DNA from: 9FT-COMBO-48-23 sp963754385 | GTDB taxonomy: Bacteria; Chloroflexota; Dehalococcoidia; GIF9; UBA5629 | Direction: 5' to 3' | Assembly (NCBI GenBank): GCA_963754385.1 | Contig: CAVWGE010000002.1 | Location: 1-64,000, forward strand | Length of the DNA stretch: 64,000 nucleotides | Part shown: positions 57,562 to 64,000 of the stretch, one piece after another | Layout: every line of letters begins with the position of its first letter | How positions within the stretch are numbered: position 1 is the first letter of the stretch | Translations under genes and position numbers: made by a program | Notes under the pieces: generated by a model | What the model was told of the DNA's origin: nothing | The model's input: only the letters and a program-made list of their open reading frames with translations | Database searches by the model: none

Positions 57562-58080
57562 TTACCGTTTGGCAAGTACCTTTATAGAAGTAGCCTGCTC
57601 TAAGCGGAGCAACATTTCTTTGATTTCTACACCACCACCATAACCACCTAAACTACCATTACTGTTAATCACTCGATGGCACGGGATTACAATCGGCAGT
57701 GGGTTTCTAGCCAAGGCTTGCCCCACACCCCTGGCTGCTTTAGGCAAATCTAACTTATTGGCTACCCAGCCATAGCTCCTGGTCTCACCGTAAGGTATCG
57801 TTAGCACTATCTGCCATACCTTCTGCTGAAAACGACTTGCCTCAACTAAATCCAGCTTATCGGGAAAATCCACAGGTTCACCCTCTAAATATCGCTTCAA
57901 TCTGTTGGGCAAATCACCAAATAGAGCAGGAGCCTGCTCTTCAGCAGGGCAGGCATGATTCATAACCTTGCAAAGAACTGCCTCCTTATTCTTCTGGGGA
58001 AGAATAACCATTCTGAGTCCGTTGGGCGAACTCACTATCCCCATACATCCCAAACATGTATCAAACAACAAGAAAGCCAA
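57562..58080 (-). CDS. ogt: Methylated-DNA-protein cysteine methyltransferase
   Basis: It removes alkyl groups from O6-alkylguanine onto its own cysteine. The 172 residues contain the invariant PIVIPCHRVI active site, FQQKVWQIVLTIPYGETRSY, VANKLDLPKAARGVGQALAR and the end loop NGSLGGYGGGVEIKEMLL. A TTG start (58080) with AGAGGG seven bases upstream fits; an ATG at residue 13 is an alternative. It is of the Ogt type, without the Ada regulatory domain. Confidence 0.94.
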   Translation of the reverse strand: MAFLLFDTCLGCMGIVSSPNGLRMVILPQKNKEAVLCKVMNHACPAEEQAPALFGDLPNRLKRYLEGEPVDFPDKLDLVEASRFQQKVWQIVLTIPYGETRSYGWVANKLDLPKAARGVGQALARNPLPIVIPCHRVINSNGSLGGYGGGVEIKEMLLRLEQATSIKVLAKR

Positions 58081-58132
58081 AACGTCGCCCTCTTTTAACT
58101 ACTGGTCAAACGTCCTAATAAACCAGCAACAC

Positions 58133-58693
58133 TCAGCCTGCGACCTCAGCCAGTTCTGCACTATAGGCATTAAAGGCCTTAGAATCATAAAGGACGAAGT
58201 ATACTATCTCTAAAGAATTCGGCTCACCACGTGAAAAAGCAATCACCGCATCCAAAGCTACCTTAGCTGCCTCAGCTACCGGATAGCCATAGATACCAGT
58301 GCTTATGGATGGAAACGAGATACTTTTCAGTTTGTGCTCAGCAGCCACTTTTAAACTCTCCCGGTAAGCGCTAGCCAAAAGCTCAGCCTCACCCCGATTA
58401 CCACCTCGCCACACCGGTCCTACAGTATGTATCACGTACTTCGCCTTCAGATTACCTCCGGTGGTTATCACCGCCTTACCCGTATCCAAACGCCCTATTC
58501 GCGAGATAATCCGACGACACTCGTCCAATATAGCTGGCCCACCAGCCCGATGAATAGCACCATCAACACCGCCCCCACCCATCAAGCCAGAATTAGCTGC
58601 ATTAACAATGGCTTCCGTTGCCTGCCGAGTAATATCGCCCTGAATCAACACGACTTTTGTCTTACCGACAGTTATCTCATTAACTCCCCCCAT
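58133..58693 (-). CDS. Macrodomain protein (O-acetyl-ADP-ribose deacetylase-like)
   Basis: A 186-residue macrodomain of the MacroD/YmdB-of-E. coli type, which hydrolyses O-acetyl-ADP-ribose and can remove ADP-ribose from proteins. Motifs: LIQGDITRQATEAIVNAANS, GLMGGGGVDGAIHRAGGP, GKAVITTGGNLKAKYVIHTV and SISFPSISTGIYGYPVAEAA. The ATG at 58693 has GGAGGTGGTC before it. It is followed closely by the ogt gene and preceded by hpf, all on the minus strand. It is unrelated to the phosphoesterase YmdB at 46.5 kb. Confidence 0.93.
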   Translation of the reverse strand: MGGVNEITVGKTKVVLIQGDITRQATEAIVNAANSGLMGGGGVDGAIHRAGGPAILDECRRIISRIGRLDTGKAVITTGGNLKAKYVIHTVGPVWRGGNRGEAELLASAYRESLKVAAEHKLKSISFPSISTGIYGYPVAEAAKVALDAVIAFSRGEPNSLEIVYFVLYDSKAFNAYSAELAEVAG

Positions 58694-58713
58694 GACCACC
58701 TCCGCAATGAATC

Positions 58714-59271
58714 TCAAGCTAACTCTGGCTCAATTAGCCCGTAATCGCCATCATTACGGCGGTATAGCAAACTCAGTACATCATTCTCAGCATTAACAAA
58801 AAGGAAGAATGAATGCCCCAAAAGCTCCATTTGTTCGGCCGCCTCAGCCACTGACATCGGCTTAACCGCAAAGCGCTTAATTCTAACCACGCTCGGCAAA
58901 TCTTCAGATGCTTCAAGGGCAACCGTTCCTTCCAAAGCAGCAGCCTGACGAGCTAATGAAACACCCCGCCCCCTCTCATATAGCTTCCCTTTGTAACGCT
59001 CTATCTGACGTTCCAATACCTCAGCCACAGCATCAACAGCTACACGAACTCTTTCACCTCTCTCTTCCCCCCTTAATAAAACACCCTTGCTGCTCAGGGT
59101 TACTTGAGCTACAAATCGGCTCTGAGGAGATCTCGTATTCTCCTCATGTATTTCTACTTTAGCTTCAGTGATATCGGGCAAATAACGAGCTAACTTGCCA
59201 ACCTTTTTCTGCACGTAATTCTGAATCGCCGGCGTAAGCTCCATGTTCTTGCTAAAGACTTGTAGCTCCAT
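58714..59271 (-). CDS. hpf: Ribosome hibernation promoting factor, long form
   Basis: Long HPF joins two 70S ribosomes into inactive 100S dimers in stationary phase. The 185 residues comprise an N-terminal S30AE domain (MELQVFSKNMELTPAIQNYV, RYLPDITEAKVEIHEE, DAVAEVLERQIERYKGKL) and a C-terminal dimerisation domain (VVRIKRFAVKPMSVAEAAEQ, LLGHSFFLFVNAENDVLSLL). The ATG is preceded by GGGGGATTGTGAC. It lies 16 bases from comF upstream. Confidence 0.96.
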   Translation of the reverse strand: MELQVFSKNMELTPAIQNYVQKKVGKLARYLPDITEAKVEIHEENTRSPQSRFVAQVTLSSKGVLLRGEERGERVRVAVDAVAEVLERQIERYKGKLYERGRGVSLARQAAALEGTVALEASEDLPSVVRIKRFAVKPMSVAEAAEQMELLGHSFFLFVNAENDVLSLLYRRNDGDYGLIEPELA

Positions 59272-59287
59272 GTCACAATCCCCCTTA

Positions 59288-60010
59288 TTAGATTTCTCTG
59301 GCTAGAGTCAAACCCCATACTGAAACAGCCCCAGCAACCTTAAGAGCCTTAGCACAAGCTTCTAATGTGGCTCCTGATGTACACACATCATCAATCAAGA
59401 TGACGCCTCTCCCACTCAGTTTATCATCCCGGCAAGCGAAAGCTTTTGCCACATTTCTCCTTCGCTCTTCAACGGTTGCCGTTCTGGCCTGAGGCAAGCT
59501 ATCCTTAAGACGACGCAAACTATCGTCAATCACCGGCAGAACTATCAGTTTGCCTAGTTCCCTTGCCAGAAGGCTTGATTGATTGTAACCACGCTCCCGC
59601 AATCGCCGTAGATGGAGAGGTACCGGTATCAAGACTTCGCCATGTACCTGATTATCTTTTAGATAATTAGCCATCAATATAGCCAGACAACCAGATATCG
59701 CCTTAAGATTACGATACTTCAACTCATGGATGGCCTGTCGTACCGCTCCCTCGAAGCGAAAAACAGAACGAATTCCATCAATCGCAGTCTCGTGTCCCCA
59801 GCAGGCCGGGCACAGACCGCCACTTGACTCAGGTTTACCGCACTTCTTACAAAATGGCTGTAAAAGCCGAGGGAGCTTCTGTTGGCATCTGGCACACAGA
59901 AAATGACCCATCTCTCCACACCCAACACAACGGCGTGGAAAGAAAAAATCAACCAGCTTCTCCTGGAGCTGCCCCGTCGACAAAGACAAAGCAATCACCC
60001 CAAAAGCCAA
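59288..60010 (-). CDS. ComF family phosphoribosyltransferase-like protein
   Basis: A 240-residue ComF/GntX family protein. The N-terminal zinc finger (FFPRRCVGCGEMGHFLCARC, CKKCGKPESSGGLCPACWG) is followed by a phosphoribosyltransferase-fold domain with RLRERGYNQSSLLARELGKL and the PRPP motif GVILIDDVCTSGATLEACAK. In some bacteria ComF is needed for natural transformation. It starts at TTG (60010) without a clear ribosome-binding site, so the start may be wrong by a few codons. The gene comF precedes hpf as in many bacteria. Confidence 0.92.
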   Translation of the reverse strand: MAFGVIALSLSTGQLQEKLVDFFFPRRCVGCGEMGHFLCARCQQKLPRLLQPFCKKCGKPESSGGLCPACWGHETAIDGIRSVFRFEGAVRQAIHELKYRNLKAISGCLAILMANYLKDNQVHGEVLIPVPLHLRRLRERGYNQSSLLARELGKLIVLPVIDDSLRRLKDSLPQARTATVEERRRNVAKAFACRDDKLSGRGVILIDDVCTSGATLEACAKALKVAGAVSVWGLTLAREI

Positions 60011-60036
60011 AGGGAAGTGATGCGACTATTTATGAG

Positions 60037-60252
60037 CTATGAGCGTGAACGAGGACTAGGGCCTGTTCCACTGAAAATAGGCTCATTTAGATATACGTCG
60101 CCATTCCTGATTTTAATATTGTAACCGCAATCAGGATTGGTACACACCCAAGCCTTGTAATGAATTGCTGCCCCTTGGCTGCCGAAATCCGACAGCGGCA
60201 CTAAATCACCGACCTTGCATTTTAAACATTTAGGAAAGGAATTGTTTTCCAC
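60037..60252 (-). CDS. Small zinc-ribbon protein
   Basis: A 71-residue protein starting at GTG (60252), with GGAGGAGGTGGAATC upstream. The sequence VENNSFPKCLKCKVGDLVPL ... HYKAWVCTNPDCGYNIKIRN has a CxxC and a Cx4C pair, a probable treble-clef or ribbon zinc site. No known family is recognised. An open frame runs upstream but has no start with a good site. It lies 27 bases before comF. Confidence 0.65.
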   Translation of the reverse strand: MENNSFPKCLKCKVGDLVPLSDFGSQGAAIHYKAWVCTNPDCGYNIKIRNGDVYLNEPIFSGTGPSPRSRS

Positions 60253-60393
60253 GATTCCACCTCCTCCAAGAATGGGTAGTATACACCAAAGGCAAAACAA
60301 TGGCAAATTTCATTAATCTTTACAAGACACCTGACCTCTGCTAAACTTTTTATTACTTACCTGATATGAATAAAATTGACATGAGGAATTGAA

Positions 60394-60534
60394 ATGGGTA
60401 CTAGAGACTTTAGATGGAGAGAACGCAAGAAGTCCAAGAAGGGAGCCAGAAAGCCGACTACCACAATTATCACACCACAAGTAGAAGTGGAAGTGATTAA
60501 GAAAGGTAAGAAAGCGGCACCTCCGGAAGAATGA
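60394..60534 (+). CDS. Small basic peptide coupled to the radical SAM gene
   Basis: A 46-residue protein, MGTRDFRWRERKKSKKGARK, PTTTIITPQVEVEVIKKGKK, AAPPEE, with AGGAATTGAA before the ATG. The N-terminal half is strongly basic. Its TGA overlaps the ATG of the next gene (ATGA), so translation is coupled. There is no cysteine and no clear leader-core pattern. It may bind nucleic acid or ribosomes, or be a substrate of the radical SAM enzyme; neither is shown. Confidence 0.55.
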   Translation: MGTRDFRWRERKKSKKGARKPTTTIITPQVEVEVIKKGKKAAPPEE

Positions 60535-61466
60535 CCTGGATGGCAGCTTATCTAGAGCTTTACCACAGCGGCAAGTTAACTGAACGGGTAGAAGCAGCCC
60601 GGGCCCTGTTGAAGAATTGCCAAGTTTGTCCCCGCCATTGTGGCATTAACCGACTAGCTGACGAGATGGGCAAATGTCATACGGGTAAGCTTGCGGCAGT
60701 TTCCAGCTACGGACCACATTTCGGAGAGGAGTCACCATTGGTCGGCAAACATGGCTCAGGAACCATCTTCTTTACCAATTGCAACTTAGAATGTCTTTTT
60801 TGTCAGAACTACAGCATCAGCCAGCTTGGCGATGGGACCGAGGTCACTGACGAAGAACTGGCCGGAATGATGTTAGCTCTCCAGTCCAGAGGTTGCCACA
60901 ACATAAACCTCGTCTCGCCAACCCATGTGGTTCCTCAGATCCTACAAGGGCTGGAGATAGCCATAAATCTAGGCCTAAGGTTGCCGCTGGTCTACAATTC
61001 CGGCGGTTATGATTCTGTTGAAACTTTAGAGATTCTGGATGGCATCATAGATATTTATATGCCGGACACAAAGTATTCTGATGAAAAGATTGCTGAGGAG
61101 CTATCAGGCATAAAAAACTATCCTGCCATCAACCAAGCCGCCCTTAGGGAAATGCATCGCCAGGTAGGTGACCTCCAGATTGACGGGGATGGCATAGCTA
61201 TCCGTGGTCTGCTAATACGTCACCTGGTCTTGCCACATGGACTTGCCGGCACAAAAGAGATAATGAAATTCATAGCTGAAGATTTGTCTCTAAATAGCTA
61301 TGTAAATGTTATGTCTCAATACCACCCCTGCCATAAGGCCTTCCAGATACCACAATTAGCAATGCCACTATCAAAACAGGAATTACTCGAGGCTATTGAA
61401 TTAGCTGAAAGAGCTGGATTAAACCGTCTGGACAGGTTCGATCCGGTTATCGCCAGAGCGATCTAA
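60531..61466 (+). CDS. Radical SAM protein, PflX/PflA-like
   Basis: A 311-residue radical SAM protein of the COG1313/PflX type. The cluster motif NCNLECLFCQNYSIS is the CxxxCxxC that binds the 4Fe-4S cluster and S-adenosylmethionine. Other family residues: CQVCPRHCGINRLADEMGKC (extra cysteines at the N-terminus), FTNCN, LVYNSGGYDSVETLEILDGI, DIYMPDTKYSDE and VMSQYHPCHKA. The target protein is unknown; family members are predicted glycyl-radical activating enzymes, but no pyruvate formate lyase gene is here. It is coupled to the 46-residue ORF upstream, with CTCCGGAAG as ribosome-binding site. Confidence 0.9.
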   Translation: MTWMAAYLELYHSGKLTERVEAARALLKNCQVCPRHCGINRLADEMGKCHTGKLAAVSSYGPHFGEESPLVGKHGSGTIFFTNCNLECLFCQNYSISQLGDGTEVTDEELAGMMLALQSRGCHNINLVSPTHVVPQILQGLEIAINLGLRLPLVYNSGGYDSVETLEILDGIIDIYMPDTKYSDEKIAEELSGIKNYPAINQAALREMHRQVGDLQIDGDGIAIRGLLIRHLVLPHGLAGTKEIMKFIAEDLSLNSYVNVMSQYHPCHKAFQIPQLAMPLSKQELLEAIELAERAGLNRLDRFDPVIARAI

Positions 61467-61468
61467 TC

Positions 61469-61540
61469 ATGGCAAAAAAGCAGACTAAAGGAGCAAGCTT
61501 CACTTTCAAGAAATCACAGACGGAGGTTAAATGGATGTAA
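61469..61540 (+). CDS. Possible 23-residue basic peptide
   Basis: ATG at 61469 opens a frame of 23 codons (MAKKQTKGASFTFKKSQTEV then KWM) ending in TAA one base before the acylphosphatase ATG. The ribosome-binding site of the next gene lies inside it. Its own site is poor. Its lysine-rich nature recalls the 46-residue ORF before the radical SAM gene. It may be a leader or simply spacer. Confidence 0.3.
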   Translation: MAKKQTKGASFTFKKSQTEVKWM

Positions 61541-61541
61541 G

Positions 61542-61826
61542 ATGTCTGAATTAGCTTATATCGAAGTTACAGTTTACGGCCATGTTAAAGGCGTCTATTA
61601 CCGCGCTTTCACTTCTCAGCTTGCCAAATCGTTAGGCTTGCGAGGTTACGTGCGCAACTCACCCCAAATGAACGCTGTTGAAATTACTGCCGAAGGGCCA
61701 AAGGAGAAACTAGAAGAGCTAGTCAGACAGCTCGAGGTAGGACCACCTGAGTCCCTGGTAGAACATATTGATGTAAAATGGTCTGCATTCACCGGGCAAT
61801 TTTCCATCTTCGAAGTAAGAAGCTAA
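61542..61826 (+). CDS. acyP: Acylphosphatase
   Basis: A 94-residue acylphosphatase, which hydrolyses acyl phosphates such as acetyl phosphate. The conserved loop is GHVKGVYYRAFT (usually GxVQGVxFR) with the catalytic arginine intact, and the asparagine is in GYVRNSP. The usual glutamine of the loop is lysine here. The site GGAGGTTAAATGGATGTAAG precedes the ATG. It is probably part of a transcript with the radical SAM gene. Confidence 0.9.
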   Translation: MSELAYIEVTVYGHVKGVYYRAFTSQLAKSLGLRGYVRNSPQMNAVEITAEGPKEKLEELVRQLEVGPPESLVEHIDVKWSAFTGQFSIFEVRS

Positions 61827-61932
61827 TGGGCAAAGAAAAAAAGATTAAGCTCGTTTTATCTCACCCCCGAGAATTCCGCCAATGCCATATTATAGTCTTC
61901 TGCTTGCTGGTCTCGTCTGACTCTGCCATTGC

Positions 61933-62664
61933 TCACGCTTCAAGTTCAGTCTTGCCAGCTTCAATCAACGTAAGATAGCTGACTCCGGCCCTGCTTGCCC
62001 GTGCTGCTTCCTGATCCACCTCATACGGCTCGCCAGCAAAAATTTTTCCGTATTCCTCTATCTTCCCTTGAGCCGAATTGTCGGCACCGATGAATTTCTG
62101 ACGAGCATCAACGACACCCAAATCAAACGGCAAGGTGAAATAGAGGTCAGCGATCACTTTATCTATTCCGAATTCATACAAGGCCCCCCAACCAACAGAA
62201 GCATCCCCTTTGTACTTGCTTATAGGCAACAAACTCAAAAGGTTTGGTACACTGAAATAACCGCTCCCATCAAGAATCTTGAACGGAGCCACAGTAATCA
62301 AATAGTCGCTGGAAAGAACCACATTGGGCACCCAAAACGTTGCCAAAGCGAAAGGATGAGGTAAAGGATTCTCCACCTCCACCCAAATACAATCCCGAAC
62401 ATCCAACATCAACACCCTTGGGAAATCGTAACCTAAGGCTTGATATATGGGATATATAGACTCTCCATTAGCAGTCCCTTCAAGTATAATAATATCAGCA
62501 TCGCTGACCTGTTTGATGCTTTCGATTATCAGGTTCATAGTCTCCCGACTAGTGCTTATCGGATACGGCATTGAATAGCCAGCATTAGGCTTGATCAAAA
62601 CCCGCCGAGCCCTAGCAACTAAAGGTGGTGGCTTAAAAACAAACTCTGATGCTTCGAAAATCAC
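61933..62664 (-). CDS. DUF362 family protein
   Basis: A 243-residue protein of the DUF362 family, found in anaerobes and linked to Fe-S proteins. Motifs: VARARRVLIKPNAGYSMPYP, IIILEGTANGES and NVVLSSDYLITVAPFKILDG. No 4Fe-4S cysteines are seen, so this is the short form. It starts at GTG (62664; GAGAGAC upstream). The function is unknown. The gap to moeA (62665-62801) is empty. Confidence 0.82.
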   Translation of the reverse strand: MIFEASEFVFKPPPLVARARRVLIKPNAGYSMPYPISTSRETMNLIIESIKQVSDADIIILEGTANGESIYPIYQALGYDFPRVLMLDVRDCIWVEVENPLPHPFALATFWVPNVVLSSDYLITVAPFKILDGSGYFSVPNLLSLLPISKYKGDASVGWGALYEFGIDKVIADLYFTLPFDLGVVDARQKFIGADNSAQGKIEEYGKIFAGEPYEVDQEAARASRAGVSYLTLIEAGKTELEA

Positions 62665-62801
62665 TGTCTCTCAATCCTCACTTCAACACTCTGGTAAAAC
62701 TCTAATGGCTCCATAAATTTTTACATTTTCCTTAAATCCAAAGCCTAAAACTGCACCAATCTAAAATCATTAACCGACAAAACGGCAACCATCTTTCACA
62801 A

Positions 62802-64000
62802 TCAATCCTGAACCTCATCCCAATCAAACATCATCACCTCAACCTTACCTCCGGATTTAACTTCCTTGGTACTTTCTGGAATAACAGCTAGTCCATTAGC
62901 CCTTGCCATAGAGGACAAAATCCCTGAACCTTGAGGGCCTGTGAGACGAGCAAAGTATTTACCATCCCTCTTGGTAACTACAACACGAGCAAAGAAACGT
63001 CGTCCGTCATCGTTTTCAACCGGGGCTTCCATTATCGCTGTTACACTAGGCATAGCCAAATTGCTTCTGCCCATCATTCTAAGAATAGCCGGACGGACAA
63101 AAACTTCAAAGCTTATCATTGAGCTTACTGGATTGCCTGGCAACCCCAGATGAGGTATTTTTTTCCCATCATCTCTTTTGAATACACCGAAGGCTAAAGG
63201 TTTTCCTGGTTTCATACGTACAGTCCAAAAAGATATGTTTCCCTCATCTACCAGAACCTGTTTGACTACATCATAATCACCCAAAGAAACTCCCCCCGAA
63301 GTTACCAAAATATCGCAGTCGAGACCATGACGGACAGCTAATGCCAACTGCTCCACATCATCTGGAGCAATCCCCAGAAGCTTTGGAACGCCCCCATATC
63401 TGAGAACCTGAGCGGCTAAGCTGTAACTGTTGCTATTGTATATTTTGCCCGGGAGGATGGGTTGATTAATCTCCATGACTTCGTTACCTGTAGCCAATAT
63501 CCCTATCACCGGACGGCGAATTACCGAGACTACCGCCTTTCCCAACGAAGCTAGTACTCCAATCTCAGCAGGACGAAGCAATATCCCCTGCTTCATAACC
63601 AATTCCCCTTTAGTGATATTCTCGCCCCCTCGACGGATATTCGAAGCTTCAGGCAAATCAACACGAATTCCAATTTCACCCCTAGAGGCTGAGCGCTGCT
63701 TACGGTCGACCTCGTCAGTATATTCAAAAGGAACTACTACATCTGCACCTTCTGGCACAAAGGCCCCGGTCATAATTCTGACAGCTGTCCCCGGTTTTAC
63801 CTTTAACTCGGTGACACAACCTGCAGCTATCTCACCAACAACACGGAGAACCTTAGGATGCTCATGGCTTGCCCCCACAATACTCTTAGCCTGTACCGCA
63901 TAGCCATCCATAGCAGAATTATCCTGAGGAGGTACGTTGAAGGGAGCATACACATCCTCAGCCAACACCTGTCCCAAACATTCCAGAAGAGGCTTTTCCT
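62802..64000 (-). CDS. moeA: Molybdopterin molybdotransferase MoeA (5' end beyond the window)
   Basis: MoeA inserts molybdate or tungstate into adenylylated molybdopterin. The frame is open to the window edge (EKPLLECLGQVLAEDVYAPF), and the family's first 30-40 residues are missing, so the true start is outside; the codon at 63977 is not the start. Motifs: NVPPQDNSAMDGYAV, VRIMTGAFVPEGADVVVPFE, GILATGNEVMEINQP, LVTSGGVSLGDYDVVKQVLV, KPGKPLAFG and GLPGNPVSSMISFEVFVRPA. It points to molybdenum or tungsten enzymes such as formate dehydrogenases, which may also use selenocysteine. Confidence 0.95.
   Translation of the reverse strand, partial: EKPLLECLGQVLAEDVYAPFNVPPQDNSAMDGYAVQAKSIVGASHEHPKVLRVVGEIAAGCVTELKVKPGTAVRIMTGAFVPEGADVVVPFEYTDEVDRKQRSASRGEIGIRVDLPEASNIRRGGENITKGELVMKQGILLRPAEIGVLASLGKAVVSVIRRPVIGILATGNEVMEINQPILPGKIYNSNSYSLAAQVLRYGGVPKLLGIAPDDVEQLALAVRHGLDCDILVTSGGVSLGDYDVVKQVLVDEGNISFWTVRMKPGKPLAFGVFKRDDGKKIPHLGLPGNPVSSMISFEVFVRPAILRMMGRSNLAMPSVTAIMEAPVENDDGRRFFARVVVTKRDGKYFARLTGPQGSGILSSMARANGLAVIPESTKEVKSGGKVEVMMFDWDEVQD

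Overview
The window reads as a chromosome segment of an anaerobic bacterium of the Chloroflexota, most likely class Dehalococcoidia. This placement is an inference. It rests on the EF-Tu sequence (GTP-domain stretch FRSFDSIDNAPEEKARG and a CGCGKRDCEWC insertion), on the order tRNA-Thr/Tyr/Thr-tuf-rpmG-secE-nusG-rplK-rplA-rplJ-rplL, and on anaerobe-type genes (heterodisulfide-reductase-like Fe-S protein, DUF362 protein, PflX-type radical SAM enzyme, a selenoprotein). No rRNA gene is present to confirm it.

Layout. 1-6.99 kb: a cut-off Xer-type recombinase, uvrC, DUF72, a metallo-beta-lactamase-fold hydrolase, a PncC-NUDIX fusion and a YifB/ComM ATPase. 7.1-20.7 kb: signalling (a five-PAS diguanylate cyclase, a three-PAS hybrid histidine kinase, and a classical two-component pair beside a secreted protein whose promoter carries four 11-bp direct repeats), plus an ABC transporter bracketed by duplicated DUF169 gene ends. 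20.8-25.7 kb: the translation operon on the minus strand with an L10 leader, headed by three tRNAs. 26-28 kb: a coiled-coil gene, a truncated tRNA joined to a gene fragment, five tRNAs and mscL. 28.1-28.8 kb: a protein that makes sense only if two in-frame UGA codons are read as selenocysteine. 28.9-32.6 kb: split transketolase, a frameshifted amidohydrolase and thpR. 32.7-36.2 kb: tRNA-Asn followed by two small cassettes, each closed by a copy of the tRNA 3' end; they carry a Shedu-type gene, a zinc-ribbon membrane protein and a DnaJ-zinc-finger/TIR fusion. 36.3-64 kb: a DrrAB-type ABC exporter, a membrane-anchored endonuclease/phosphatase, pilT, the Hdr-like protein, PHP phosphoesterase-ymdB-rny, recX-recA, nadE, dnaE, ogt, a macrodomain protein, hpf, comF, a radical SAM gene between two tiny basic ORFs, acylphosphatase, DUF362 and a cut-off moeA.

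Most of the window is ordinary core genome. The parts that stand out are the double-selenocysteine fusion at 28.1 kb and the nested tRNA-Asn defence cassettes at 32.7-36.2 kb. There is also a dispersed family of double-hairpin repeats with TGTAG...CTACA ends (five copies), and evidence of small rearrangements (half tRNA, duplicated DUF169 end).
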